Origin: PFJX01 sp044227325
GTDB taxonomy: Bacteria; Pseudomonadota; Gammaproteobacteria; Burkholderiales; Thiobacillaceae
Direction: 5' to 3'
Assembly (NCBI GenBank): GCA_044227325.1
Contig: JBGAFI010000011.1
Span: forward strand, 1-64,000
Length of the DNA stretch: 64,000 bases
How positions within the stretch are numbered: the first letter of the stretch is position 1; every line of letters starts with the position of its first letter. Positions 16,934-25,035 of this stretch are shown here, piece after piece. Both the position numbers and the translations under genes were made by a program. Below the pieces are notes generated by a model, which was not told the origin of the DNA, did no database searches, and saw only the letters and a program-made list of their open reading frames with translations.

Positions 16934-17593
16934 TCAGGCGTACAGCTCGAACATGGGGATGACCTCGCTTTCCGCCACGCCGGCGGCCATCCATTCCCGC
17001 AGCGCGGGCAGGGCCAGCAGGGCGTCGGCGTAGGTCCGCGCGGCGCCGTCCAGTTCCACGCCGTAGGTCTGGAAGCGGGTGGCCACCGGCGCGTACATGG
17101 CGTCGGCGATGGAGAAGCGGCCGAACAGGAAGTCGCCGCCGGCGCCGAAGCGGGCGCGGCAGTCGGTCCACAGGGCGACGATGCGCTCGATGTCCTGCGC
17201 GCATTCCGGGGTGCGGCCCTTGCCCGGATGGCGCGCGCGGATGTTCATCACCATGTTGGAGCGCAGGGCGGTGAAGCCGGCATGCATCTCGGCGCTGACG
17301 GCGCGGGCCACCGCGCGCGCCGCCCGGTCGTCGGGCCAGAGCCGGTGCTCGGGAAAGCGCTCGTTCAGGTATTCGCAGATGGCGAGGGAATCCCACACCT
17401 TGAGGTCGCCGTCCCGCAGCAGCGGAACCAGGCCCGAGGGGGACCAGGTCTCCAGTTGCGGGCGGGATTCCGGCAGGTACAGGGGAATGCGCACCTCGTC
17501 GAAGGGAATGCCGAAGTGGCGCAGCACCAGCCAGGGCCGCATGGACCAGGACGAGTAGTTCTTGTTGCCGATGACCAGGGTGAGGGCACTCAT
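16934..17593 (-). CDS. Glutathione S-transferase family protein
   Basis: 219 residues. The thioredoxin-like N-terminal domain begins LVIGNKNYSSWSMRPWLVL, where the SSWSMRPW segment supplies the candidate glutathione-activating Ser, and contains PSGLVPLL and DSLAICEYL (glutathione gamma-glutamyl contact). The C-terminal all-helical domain carries FGRFSIADAMYAPVA with the structural Asp. It should conjugate glutathione to electrophiles. Upstream of tag on the same strand and likely in one operon. Confidence 0.92.
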   Translation of the reverse strand: MSALTLVIGNKNYSSWSMRPWLVLRHFGIPFDEVRIPLYLPESRPQLETWSPSGLVPLLRDGDLKVWDSLAICEYLNERFPEHRLWPDDRAARAVARAVSAEMHAGFTALRSNMVMNIRARHPGKGRTPECAQDIERIVALWTDCRARFGAGGDFLFGRFSIADAMYAPVATRFQTYGVELDGAARTYADALLALPALREWMAAGVAESEVIPMFELYA

Positions 17594-17635
17594 GGGCGGG
17601 GCCTCCGGGAAATGGGGTACGGGTGGCGGGAACGG

Positions 17636-18238
17636 TCAGCCGGATTTTGCCAGCTTCCGCAGCTCGGCGAGGGTGCCTGACCACAAAGCGAAGAAGCCGT
17701 CGGCGCGGGCGACCCGCAGCCAGCTTTCCCAGCGGGAGTCGGCCAATGCCGGGGCGGCCACGGCGATGCCCTCCTGGGCGATGCCCACGGACATGGTGCC
17801 GCCGCGCGCGCCGCCCTCCCCGCCGCCACCGCGCTCGGCGCGCAGGCGGCGGAACCAGGCCTGCACGCGGGCCAGTTCCGCTTGGGATTCCGGCGTCAGG
17901 GCATAGATCAGCCAGCGCCGGTTTGCCGGCGGCGTGGCGAGCCCCAGGCCGTTGGCCGTGGCCACCGTCATGCGCATGGGCAGCTTTTCGTCCACCGCCG
18001 CGAACGCGCCGGGCTTGGCGGGGCGGATGGCCAGGGCCAAAGCCGGCACGGCGCCCGGCGGCGGCACAAGGCGCGCGTCCACCTGCACCGCGAACAGGAA
18101 CTCGGCGGGGTCGGCCTCCAGCAACCGGCCCTGCAAGGCCATCAGCTTGGGCATGGAGCGCAATGGAATGCCGGAGCAGGCGGCGAGGAGCAGCGCCAGG
18201 GACAGCGCCGGGGCGAGGGCAAGGAATCGATTGAACAT
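17636..18238 (-). CDS. Predicted lipoprotein of unknown function
   Basis: 200 residues. The N-terminus MFNRFLALAPALSLALLLAA is a signal peptide followed by Cys in a lipobox LAAC, so the protein is probably lipid-anchored, with sorting to the inner or outer membrane unclear. The mature part is Ala/Arg-rich with a Gly run (ERGGGGEGGARGG). No family recognised. It may be the first gene of the GST-tag unit, 42 bp upstream of the GST start. Confidence 0.72.
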   Translation of the reverse strand: MFNRFLALAPALSLALLLAACSGIPLRSMPKLMALQGRLLEADPAEFLFAVQVDARLVPPPGAVPALALAIRPAKPGAFAAVDEKLPMRMTVATANGLGLATPPANRRWLIYALTPESQAELARVQAWFRRLRAERGGGGEGGARGGTMSVGIAQEGIAVAAPALADSRWESWLRVARADGFFALWSGTLAELRKLAKSG

Positions 18239-18345
18239 GCTGGGCGATCTCCATCTGGGCTTGAATATTTATCGTTATACGATAATATATAGTCAGTTCA
18301 CAATTATTTTACCGACTTCCCTTGCCCAAACCGGAGCACACCGCC

Positions 18346-18903
18346 ATGACCTCCCTCCCCGACCGCCAAGCAACCGCCGCCCGCATCCGGCGCCTGAGCC
18401 AGGTGCTCGCCGCCGCCTGCCTGATCCTCATCGTCACCCTGCCGGTGGCGGTGGCCCTCTACTGGGCCTGGGCCGACCCGGCCACCCTGGCCACCCGCGC
18501 CAACCTGTCCGGCACCGCCATCCTGGCGCCTTTGCAGCCCTGGCAGCGGCTCGCCGGCGGTCTGCTCACCGAGTTCTCCCTCGCCCTGCTGCTTCTGGGC
18601 GTGTGGGAGGCGCGCCGCTGCTTCCGCCTGTTCACCGCCGGGCGCATCTTCACCCCGGAAGCGGTGCGCGGCCTGAGCCGTTTCGCCGCCTGGGCGCTGG
18701 CCTCCGCCGTGGCCAGCATCGTCGCCGGCGCGGCCATATCCGTGGCCCTCACCCTCAACAACCCGGTGGGCATGCGCCACCTGGCCATCGGCATCGGCTC
18801 GGACCAGATATTCATGGTGTTCTTCTCCGGCATGGTCTGGCTGCTGGCCGCGGTCATCGGCCAGGGCCAAGCCCTGGCGGAAGAAAACGCCTCCTTCGTC
18901 TGA
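18346..18903 (+). CDS. DUF2975 family membrane protein
   Basis: 185 residues with four predicted membrane segments and the conserved layout of DUF2975 proteins (RCFRLFTAGRIFTPEAVRGL between TM2 and TM3). In other genomes this family is regularly paired with a small YozG-like helix-turn-helix protein, as it is here nine bases downstream. The start at 18346 follows GGAG. The low-GC stretch at 18260-18310 between this gene and the divergent lipoprotein probably holds its promoter. Its biochemical role is unknown. Confidence 0.88.
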   Translation: MTSLPDRQATAARIRRLSQVLAAACLILIVTLPVAVALYWAWADPATLATRANLSGTAILAPLQPWQRLAGGLLTEFSLALLLLGVWEARRCFRLFTAGRIFTPEAVRGLSRFAAWALASAVASIVAGAAISVALTLNNPVGMRHLAIGIGSDQIFMVFFSGMVWLLAAVIGQGQALAEENASFV

Positions 18904-18911
18904 GCCCGCCC

Positions 18912-19157
18912 ATGCCCATCGTCGTCCAGCTCGATGTGATGCTCGCCAAGCGCAAGGTGAAGTCCAAGGCCCTCGCCGAATACGTGGGCATCACCGAAGT
19001 GAACATGTCCCTGCTGAAGCAGGGCAAGGTGAAAGGCGTGCGCTTCGAGACCCTGGAGAAGATCTGCGCCTTTCTGAACTGCCAGCCCGGCGACCTGCTG
19101 GTCTACGTGCCGGACGAAACCGCCGCCGGCACCCCGGCCCAAGGAGAAACCCCATGA
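18912..19157 (+). CDS. YozG-like Cro/C1-type helix-turn-helix regulator
   Basis: 81 residues. The protein is essentially one HTH domain: LDVMLAKRKVKSKALAEYVG followed by ITEVNMSLLKQGKVKGVRFE. It is the standard partner of DUF2975 membrane proteins, suggesting that the pair acts as a membrane-linked regulator module. It overlaps the next gene by four bases (ATGA), so three genes are translationally linked. Confidence 0.9.
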   Translation: MPIVVQLDVMLAKRKVKSKALAEYVGITEVNMSLLKQGKVKGVRFETLEKICAFLNCQPGDLLVYVPDETAAGTPAQGETP

Positions 19158-19351
19158 AACGACCGCCCGCCGCCCTCCTCCTCGCCGGCGCGCTGCTGCT
19201 CCTGTCCGGATGCGGCACCGAACTGGCCTACAACACCGTGCGCGCCGCCGGCGAGCAGGCCTGCTACCAGCAACCGCCGCCGGAACGGGAGCGCTGCCTG
19301 GAAAAGGTCTACAAGGGCGACTACGAGACCTACAAGAAGGAACGCCCATAA
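19154..19351 (+). CDS. Small lipoprotein
   Basis: 65 residues. Signal peptide with lipobox LLSGC at residues 17-21; the mature part is only about 45 residues, Tyr- and Glu-rich, with three further Cys (one near the lipidated Cys, and EQACYQQ and ERCLEK). It is the third gene of the DUF2975-HTH operon and starts inside the stop of the HTH gene. Function unknown. Confidence 0.75.
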   Translation: MKRPPAALLLAGALLLLSGCGTELAYNTVRAAGEQACYQQPPPERERCLEKVYKGDYETYKKERP

Positions 19352-19382
19352 AGGCACGCCATGCGGCGGCGTCCAGCCAGGC

Positions 19383-20024
19383 TCAGCGGCCCCGGTTGGC
19401 CAACGCCGCGGTGACCCCCAGCCCCACCAGCACCGCGCCGGACAGGCGCCGGCCCCAGGCCAGCGGCCCGGCGCGCTTCGCCAAGAGAGGCGTCAACGCC
19501 GACGCGGCGAGGGCGTAGGCCGTATCGGTGACCAAGGCGATGGCCACGAACAGCCCGCCCAGCGCCATGCCCTGCAGCGACGCGGGCGCGGCGGCGGTCA
19601 TGAACTGGGGCAGGAAGGCGGCGAAGAACACCATGGTCTTGGGATTCAGCAACGCCACCAGAACGCCGTCCGCCAGGGCGCGCCGGGCGCCGCCCCGGAA
19701 TTCGCGTGGCGTGCCCTCGCCCCGCCCATTCCCCCGCAAGGCGCGCCAACCCAGGTACACCAGATACGCCGCCCCCAGCCACTTCATCACCACGAAAGCC
19801 AGGGATGACACGGCGAACAACGCGGCCAGCCCCCAGGCCGCCAGCAAGGCATTGCCCAGATTGCCCAGCGCCACCCCCAGCACCGAAGCCAGCCCCGCTC
19901 GCCGCCCCTGGGCCAGGCTGCGTGCGACGATGTAGAACACGCCGGGTCCGGGCGTGACGGCGAGGATCAGGCTGGCGAGGAGGAAGGCGGAAAACAGGGG
20001 CCAGGGGGGCAGCAGGTGGGGCAT
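19383..20024 (-). CDS. LysE/RhtB family amino acid exporter
   Basis: 213 residues with about six membrane helices. The N-terminal signature LAVTPGPGVFYIVARSLAQG is diagnostic of the LysE/RhtB translocator family, followed by GVALGNLGNALLAAWGL and LLNPKTMVFFAAFLPQF. It exports amino acids or derivatives such as homoserine/threonine; the substrate cannot be read from sequence. It converges with the small lipoprotein gene. Confidence 0.94.
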   Translation of the reverse strand: MPHLLPPWPLFSAFLLASLILAVTPGPGVFYIVARSLAQGRRAGLASVLGVALGNLGNALLAAWGLAALFAVSSLAFVVMKWLGAAYLVYLGWRALRGNGRGEGTPREFRGGARRALADGVLVALLNPKTMVFFAAFLPQFMTAAAPASLQGMALGGLFVAIALVTDTAYALAASALTPLLAKRAGPLAWGRRLSGAVLVGLGVTAALANRGR

Positions 20025-20580
20025 GGGAAATGGTAGGGCGATGGTCTGCGTATGGGGGCTTTGAATCTTATCGGTGCCGATGTTGCGTGCCCATGGGAAT
20101 GACCGTCAGCGACAGCACGATGATCTGACTGCTTGAAGCCGGAGCAGCCTTTTCGGGCTCTGCATACCGTACCTTTGAGTGGCGGCCAGACTCCACCAAC
20201 TGCTCGAAAGGCCTTACTGCTCGTCCGCCTCATCAATGACGTAGCAAACGATCCAACGAACTGGCTACGCCCGCTGGGACTCGGTTCAGCAAGTAGGGGC
20301 AACACCCAGCACATCACACCAACACATGGCGCCTGAACCTTGTGGCGCAAAAGCGAGATGCCCGGTGCGAGACCGATGCTAGCCTCCAGCCCGTTCATCC
20401 AGTCGAAGTCATCCCACCATTCTGGTTTAACAGTGCTATACGGTGGTAATGGAACTTTGACGGGGTGGTGCGCTTGGAGGGCATGATGGGCAGACGCCCA
20501 GCCAGTGATATCAAGATAAGAAACCGCATAGCACGATATATAAGATTCTGTTCAATCAACTGTTGGACATCATAAAACGC
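20025..20580. other. Lower-GC region before the cassette-like genes
   Basis: 556 bases with GC near 50 percent and no supported gene. Open frames on both strands are short and without domain resemblance or ribosome binding sites. It marks the left border of the foreign-looking island that extends to about 23350. I searched it by eye for a third attC site or an attI site and found none. Confidence 0.4.
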
Positions 20581-21378
20581 ATGGCTAAAGATCGTGTTCC
20601 GATCCCACCTGAAGTCGCGGCTGAAGTGCTGTTCGCGTCAGATCACACCTGTTGCGTCTGTCGAGATCCTGGTCGTGCGGTTCAAATTCACCACATCGAC
20701 GAAAATCCGGCTAACAACACCAAAGCAAATCTCTCGGTTCTATGTTTACTCTGTCATGACGACACACAGATCAAAGGGGGCTTCGGCCGAAAACTTGGCG
20801 CCGACCTGGTAACCCAGTATCGCGATGATTGGCACGCGAGAGTAGACATCCGCCGAGACAAGGCCGATGAACTTGCCGCACTTCGGATGGCTGGCTCAGC
20901 AATAGTCATTCCTTCGACCGAGCCCGAGGCTGAGACCTTAATGATTCCGGCAGATGAAGCCCTCGTTTCGTATGTACGGAGTCTTCCAGGTGTCCTCGCC
21001 AATGGTTACTCCCTTGCGCAGCCGCGATGGAACACCGGCATTACAGTTGATTTGGTGAAAGGCACCTACGAACTAATTGACCTCGTGGTGCAAATTCTGA
21101 GTCATTTAGCATCATGGTTTCCAAAAAATCACTTTGGCAATCAGCCGGCTCCCGAGTATTTCAGCCAGTACGTCGCCACCCGTTTCGCTTGGCACCGTGC
21201 GTTAGCCGAGCCTGACGGTGTTGGTACAGGTGGAACCATTGTTGGCCCAATTACTTCAATGGACGTACTTAGTGACGTACAAAGGGCTGTTGATGAAGTT
21301 GTTTCTTCACTGCTCCGGGAGCGAGAGGGTTTCAGCCTGAAGGTGTGGCGTAGCGAATGGAGCCAAGCAAAGCAATGA
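20581..21378 (+). CDS. HNH nuclease-domain protein, cassette-borne
   Basis: 265 residues. Residues 18-70 form an HNH/zinc module: CCVC (24-27), HHIDENPANN (37-46), N50, and CLLCHD (55-60), giving two CxxC knuckles around a beta-beta-alpha metal site. The remaining 190 residues contain a helical stretch (ELIDLVVQILSHLASWF) and have no recognised domain; they could be a sensing or oligomerisation part. GC is about 50 percent, far below the flanks. The ATG at 20581 is taken; an in-frame TTG lies six codons upstream. The stop is ten bases before an attC-like site, the usual position in an integron gene cassette. A role in anti-phage defence or as a toxin is plausible, not shown. Confidence 0.8.
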   Translation: MAKDRVPIPPEVAAEVLFASDHTCCVCRDPGRAVQIHHIDENPANNTKANLSVLCLLCHDDTQIKGGFGRKLGADLVTQYRDDWHARVDIRRDKADELAALRMAGSAIVIPSTEPEAETLMIPADEALVSYVRSLPGVLANGYSLAQPRWNTGITVDLVKGTYELIDLVVQILSHLASWFPKNHFGNQPAPEYFSQYVATRFAWHRALAEPDGVGTGGTIVGPITSMDVLSDVQRAVDEVVSSLLREREGFSLKVWRSEWSQAKQ

Positions 21379-21387
21379 GCCAATGCC

Positions 21388-21454
21388 ACCCAACCCATCA
21401 TTCCACCGGACCTGCGCAAAAAGCCGCGCAGGTCAGCGAATTCAGACGTTCGGC
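21388..21454 (+). mobile_element. Integron attC-like recombination site (intact-looking)
   Basis: A 67-bp imperfect palindrome immediately after the HNH gene. The left box ACCCAAC (21388-21394) fits RYYYAAC; the right box GTTCGGC (21448-21454) is one base off GTTRRRY. Between them a perfect 9-bp stem GACCTGCGC (21409-21417) / GCGCAGGTC (21426-21434) has an eight-base loop, and inner boxes with ATTC and GAAT lie at the expected spacing. In one frame it reads NPSFHRTCAKSRAGQ, a peptide I know as a common artefact of attC sites in annotated genomes. Confidence 0.7.
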
Positions 21455-21469
21455 GTCACATTTATCGCT

Positions 21470-23140
21470 ATGAATCCACCTCGCCAAGATATCAAAGAGC
21501 AGCTAGCTCCTATTGCCGCAAAACTACGCGAGGGTATCTCGGTCGTTCGTCCCGTGAGCCAAGTTGCGCTGAGGCTTCGGGCTGTGAAGGGACATGACCG
21601 ATTTTATGAAAGTATCAAGCACATCCTTAGATGGATGAACCGTAGGGCTGGTCGTAACCTTCCTGACGCCGCTTGGCAGGGCCAATCATTCGAACTGACA
21701 GACATAGGTGCACAACGCACTGCCGCAGTTGCACTACCTGAACCACAATTTTGGGCTGCCCGGCTTGATGATGCAGACAAGACCGTACCGCTACGCACTT
21801 GGGTTACAGAAATTGGTGTCGGCATAGACCCCAACGGCGACACTCTATTTGGCGCACGCCTCATCTGTGTCACTCGCGGCACTGACGAGCCATTTCAGAG
21901 AACAGTACCTGGCTTCGTGCGCGCAATCATGAGCGATGGGCCAGCGGAAGTTGACAACGTATTATCAACGCGCGATGTACCGTTGATTTCCACTGCCACC
22001 GAGGTTGAGCAGCTAGTCGCATTGCTCGAAAGCCCGTACAGACAAACTGACGTATTGGTATTTGCGCTACCCGATGGATCAAGCAATCCATCTGAGGCTG
22101 CCGCGTCGGCCAACTCGGTACACGATGCCACCCTCGGGGCCGCCCATGTCTATGTACTCACGGGGCCGGCGAGCTTTCTCTTAACTGACCGTGTCGGGCG
22201 TGAGCTATCGGTATTCAGGCAGGCTGTGCGCACATACCGCCCCGGCTTCCGAGCTTGGGTCGACGAACCATCTAGACATCCTTTGGCTCTGCCCAACCGA
22301 ATAGCGTCGTGGTCTGAGACGGCCCCCGGAGAGTTTGAGAGATGGTTAGTAAACCAGTCGCTCGGGAACTCGGCGCACGCCCCAGGACGTGAAGAATGCC
22401 TTCCTAGTTTCAACACGGTTCGACAGCTTGCTGCCCAACTTGAGCGAGAGCGAGTTAGGAAGGCAGGGGGTACGGATTCTGAATTGATTCGACTGTTTGA
22501 GCAGGATAACGAGCAATTACGGAAGGACCTTCAGGAACAGAAGGAACAGTATGACGGTTTGCTTCTCTCCGCCGACACAGAGCGAGAGGCAGCCATCCAA
22601 GAAGCCAATGCCGCAAGAGCGCAGGCTCTAGAACGACTCCACAGAATCCGGCTGCTTGAGAAGAGGCTCTCTGATTCTGCCGCCGCTCAATCAACGCCAA
22701 TCCCAGATACGTTGGATGAATTTGAAGATTGGTGCAAGGAGCACTTGGCGGGATCGGTTGAAATCGCTAACCGAGCATATCAAGGCGTTCGAAAGTCAGA
22801 GTTTCATGAACCTCAATTTATTTACCGTGTGCTGCTACTTCTTCGTGACCAATATGTGCCAATGCGAATTGAAGGGACCCACGAGCGCAGGCGGTCATAC
22901 GAAGATGCGCTTCATGCACTTCAACTCGAAGACAGCGCAACCGGCGAAGGCGTGAAATATGCTGCGGATCTTTACTCAGTCCAATACCTGGGAATCCGAC
23001 GTCCACTCGATCGACATCTAAAGGGAAGCGATTCACGGGACCGACGCTATGGTTTCCGACTCTACTTCTTCTGGGATGATGAGAGCCAAGTCGTTGTTGT
23101 GGGCTGGTTGCCGTCGCATCTAGACAACCGCGCAAGCTAA
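21470..23140 (+). CDS. Coiled-coil protein of unknown function, cassette-borne
   Basis: 556 residues from the ATG at 21470. An upstream in-frame extension to 21383 is rejected because it translates the attC site. Residues 1-320 form a mixed alpha/beta region without a recognised family. About 320-402 are a Glu/Gln/Arg-rich coiled coil (ERERVRK, EQLRKDLQEQKEQYDGLLL, EKRLSDS). The last 150 residues form a separate domain with YGFRLYFFWDDESQVVVVGW near the end, resembling small toxin-like or RelE-like beta-sheet ends only superficially. GC is about 53 percent. Such an N-domain/coiled-coil/C-domain layout is frequent in defence effectors, but no catalytic motif is visible, so function is left open. 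Confidence 0.78.
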   Translation: MNPPRQDIKEQLAPIAAKLREGISVVRPVSQVALRLRAVKGHDRFYESIKHILRWMNRRAGRNLPDAAWQGQSFELTDIGAQRTAAVALPEPQFWAARLDDADKTVPLRTWVTEIGVGIDPNGDTLFGARLICVTRGTDEPFQRTVPGFVRAIMSDGPAEVDNVLSTRDVPLISTATEVEQLVALLESPYRQTDVLVFALPDGSSNPSEAAASANSVHDATLGAAHVYVLTGPASFLLTDRVGRELSVFRQAVRTYRPGFRAWVDEPSRHPLALPNRIASWSETAPGEFERWLVNQSLGNSAHAPGREECLPSFNTVRQLAAQLERERVRKAGGTDSELIRLFEQDNEQLRKDLQEQKEQYDGLLLSADTEREAAIQEANAARAQALERLHRIRLLEKRLSDSAAAQSTPIPDTLDEFEDWCKEHLAGSVEIANRAYQGVRKSEFHEPQFIYRVLLLLRDQYVPMRIEGTHERRRSYEDALHALQLEDSATGEGVKYAADLYSVQYLGIRRPLDRHLKGSDSRDRRYGFRLYFFWDDESQVVVVGWLPSHLDNRAS

Positions 23141-23152
23141 TGGCAGCCGTGA

Positions 23153-23216
23153 CGACGAGCCCATCATTCCCTGACCTACGCGAAAAGCTGCTTAGGTCGA
23201 TGAGTTCAGACATAAA
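23153..23216 (+). mobile_element. Degenerate attC-like site
   Basis: Thirteen bases after the stop of the coiled-coil gene. It shares with the site at 21388 the strings CCCATCATTCC, GACCT and TTCAGAC in the same order and spacing. The central stem is GACCTA (23173-23178) / TAGGTC (23193-23198). The outer crossover boxes have decayed: the left is GACGAGC and the right ATAAAAGC instead of GTTRRRY. It is probably no longer a substrate for recombination. Confidence 0.55.
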
Positions 23217-23357
23217 AGCCATCCAAAGCATCTGCTCCACTTATTAACTTGTCATCGAATTACGCGGTGAAAAATGGCGGCTTTGAGGCGAAAACCGCCA
23301 AATCTGTACCAATCTTTCCACCCGCTGTAAGCCTACCCATAGCCTGGCTACGCCCCC

Positions 23358-23385
23358 TTGACTTGACCGACCGGTCTATTATGAT
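23358..23385 (+). promoter_or_regulatory. tetR promoter with overlapping operator
   Basis: TTGACT (23358-23363) and TATGAT (23380-23385) form a sigma70-type promoter with a 16-bp spacer. The spacer is filled by TTGACCGACCGGTCTATT (23363-23380), an imperfect palindrome GACC-N4-GGTC. The 20-base string at 23361-23380 recurs exactly at 24044-24063. Transcription should start near 23392, so the regulator would block its own promoter. Confidence 0.7.
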
Positions 23386-23392
23386 TCGCACC

Positions 23393-23995
23393 ATGCAACC
23401 CGACACCGACACCCGTTCCCGCATCCTCGCCGTCGCCCGCGAGATGTTCCATGGCCGCAGCTATGCGGACGTGGGCATCCAGGAAATTTGCGAGGGGGCG
23501 AAAGTGCAGAAGGGTAGCTTCTACCACTTCTTTCCCTCCAAGCGGGATCTGGCCCTGGCGGTCATCGACGACATGGCGGACGACTGGGCGCACGGCTTCG
23601 TCGCCGAGGCTTTCGACCTGAACCTGCCGCCGGTGGAACGGCTGGATTACATGATCGACGCCGCCTACTACTGGCAGAAGGCCTCGTCGGACATCGAGGG
23701 GCGCATGCCCGGCTGCCTGTTCGGCAATCTGGCCCTGGAGATGAGCACCCGGGACGATGTCATGCGTGCCCGCCTCAACGCGGTGTTCGACAAGGCGCGG
23801 GACAAGTTCCGCGCGACGCTGGACGAGGCGGTGCAAACCGGCGCCCTCGCGGCGATGAATACCGAGGCCACCGCCAGCGCCATGCTGGCCTATCTGGAAG
23901 GCGTCATCCTGCTGGCCAAGACCCGCAACGATCCGGAGGTGATCCTGTTGCTGGGCCCGGCGATCAAGACCCTGCGCATCGAATTGAGCCACTGA
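23393..23995 (+). CDS. TetR/AcrR family transcriptional regulator
   Basis: 200 residues. The N-terminal HTH is typical of TetR proteins (SYADVGIQEICEGAKVQKGS followed by FYHFFPSKRDLALAV). The ligand domain contains GRMPGCLFGNLALEMSTRDD, a segment shared by AcuR/NemR-like repressors, with a Cys that could sense electrophiles. I prefer the ATG at 23393 over the one at 23381 because the latter lies inside the likely -10 box; the transcript would then be nearly leaderless, and no ribosome binding site is seen. The same operator upstream of tusA-dsrE2 makes that operon its likely target. Confidence 0.93.
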   Translation: MQPDTDTRSRILAVAREMFHGRSYADVGIQEICEGAKVQKGSFYHFFPSKRDLALAVIDDMADDWAHGFVAEAFDLNLPPVERLDYMIDAAYYWQKASSDIEGRMPGCLFGNLALEMSTRDDVMRARLNAVFDKARDKFRATLDEAVQTGALAAMNTEATASAMLAYLEGVILLAKTRNDPEVILLLGPAIKTLRIELSH

Positions 23996-24015
23996 CATGC
24001 GATTGCTTTTCCCCC

Positions 24016-24035
24016 GCCCAACCGGGCTTTTTTTT
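24016..24035 (+). terminator. Intrinsic terminator after tetR
   Basis: GCCC-AACC-GGGC (24016-24027) directly followed by eight T (24028-24035). The stem is short but GC-only, and the T-run is strong. It separates tetR from the tusA promoter. Confidence 0.7.
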
Positions 24036-24063
24036 GACCTGTCACTTGACCGACCGGTCTATT
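24034..24063 (+). promoter_or_regulatory. tusA-dsrE2 promoter with TetR operator
   Basis: TTGACC (24034-24039) and TCTATT (24058-24063) are spaced by 18 bp. The operator TTGACCGACCGGTCTATT at 24046-24063 is identical to the one in front of tetR. It overlaps the -10 region, as expected for repression. Confidence 0.65.
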
Positions 24064-24102
24064 TGCGCGGCGCCGCCGCTTCGAACTGAAAGGAGTAACA
24101 CC

Positions 24103-24330
24103 ATGGAATCCAACCAAACCCTGGACGCGCGCGGTCTCAACTGCCCCCTGCCCATCCTGCGCACCAAGAAGAGCCTGAACGGCATGCAAACCGGCGAGAC
24201 CCTGAAGGTGGTGTCCACCGACCCGGGCTCGCTCAAGGACATGGTGGCGTTCTGCGCCCAGACCGGCAACACCCTGCTCGCCTCCCAGCAGGCGGGCAGC
24301 GACTATGAATTCCTGATCCGCAAAGCCTGA
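24103..24330 (+). CDS. tusA: TusA/SirA-like sulfur carrier protein
   Basis: 75 residues, the typical size. The sulfur-carrying Cys14 lies in the family motif GLNCPLPILRTKK. TusA proteins accept persulfide sulfur and pass it to partners in thiouridine synthesis or in cytoplasmic sulfur oxidation. The gene is followed ten bases later by dsrE2, the arrangement seen in sulfur-trafficking operons (rhodanese-tusA-dsrE2) of sulfur oxidisers; no rhodanese gene is adjacent here. AAAGGAG precedes the start. Confidence 0.93.
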   Translation: MESNQTLDARGLNCPLPILRTKKSLNGMQTGETLKVVSTDPGSLKDMVAFCAQTGNTLLASQQAGSDYEFLIRKA

Positions 24331-24340
24331 GGAGAACGCC

Positions 24341-24964
24341 ATGAACGTCGCCAAACTGCACCCCGTGGACACCCCGGCCATGCCCACCGACCTGGCCGGC
24401 CTGGAAGCCTGGTTCGACCGCCGCCTGGACGAGAAGCTGGCGGAGCGGGAGGCCGCGAAGATTCCCTCCCTGGCCATCATCGCCACCAAGGGTACCCTGG
24501 ACATGGCCTACCCGCCCTTCATCCTCGCCTCCACCGCCGCCGCCCTGGGCTGGAAGTCCTCCATCTTCTTCACCTTCTACGGCCTGGAGCTGCTGAAGAA
24601 GGACCTGCGCCTGAAGGTCTCGCCCCTGGGCAACCCGGCCATGCCCATGAAGATGCCCTTCGGGCCCGACTGGCTGAAGCGCATCGACATGCCCATCCCC
24701 AACCTGGTGGCGGGCAACCTGCCCGGCTTCGAGGGCTTCGCCACCGCCATGATGGAACAGACGGTGAAGGCCAAGGGCGTGCCCGGCATCAAGGAACTGC
24801 GCGATATCTGCGTCGAATCCGAGGTGCGCCTGGTGGCCTGCCAGATGACCGTGGACCTGTTCAACTACCGCCAGGACGAGTTCATCCCGGAGATCGCGGA
24901 ATGGATCGGCGCCACCAGCTACCTGGGCGAGGCGCGCAACGCGGACGTGTGCCTGTTCGTGTGA
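24341..24964 (+). CDS. dsrE2: DsrE2-like sulfur-trafficking protein
   Basis: 207 residues of the DsrE/DsrF superfamily, DsrE2 branch. Cys157 (RDICVES) and Cys167 (LVACQMTVDLF) are the candidate persulfide-carrying residues; a further Cys204 lies near the C-terminus. A hydrophobic stretch at about 58-85 (FILASTAAALGWKSSIFFTF) agrees with membrane association reported for DsrE2. With TusA it would relay sulfane sulfur in the cytoplasm. Regulation by the TetR protein is inferred from the shared operator. A GC-rich inverted repeat follows the stop at about 24968-24996. Confidence 0.9.
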   Translation: MNVAKLHPVDTPAMPTDLAGLEAWFDRRLDEKLAEREAAKIPSLAIIATKGTLDMAYPPFILASTAAALGWKSSIFFTFYGLELLKKDLRLKVSPLGNPAMPMKMPFGPDWLKRIDMPIPNLVAGNLPGFEGFATAMMEQTVKAKGVPGIKELRDICVESEVRLVACQMTVDLFNYRQDEFIPEIAEWIGATSYLGEARNADVCLFV

Positions 24965-25035
24965 ACGCCGGCCGACTCCCCCGCGGCCGGGGGAGGCAAT
25001 CTTGAACGCGTGACGTATAAGCCGAGGGACACACC

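Noticed and set aside
20133..20336. Small frame in the low-GC region before the HNH gene
   Set aside because: 67 codons, no start signal, no similarity; region probably non-coding or decayed.
21383..21469. N-terminal extension of the coiled-coil cassette protein
   Set aside because: The 29 codons translate the attC-like site (NPSFHRTCAKSRAGQ) and precede a normal ATG.
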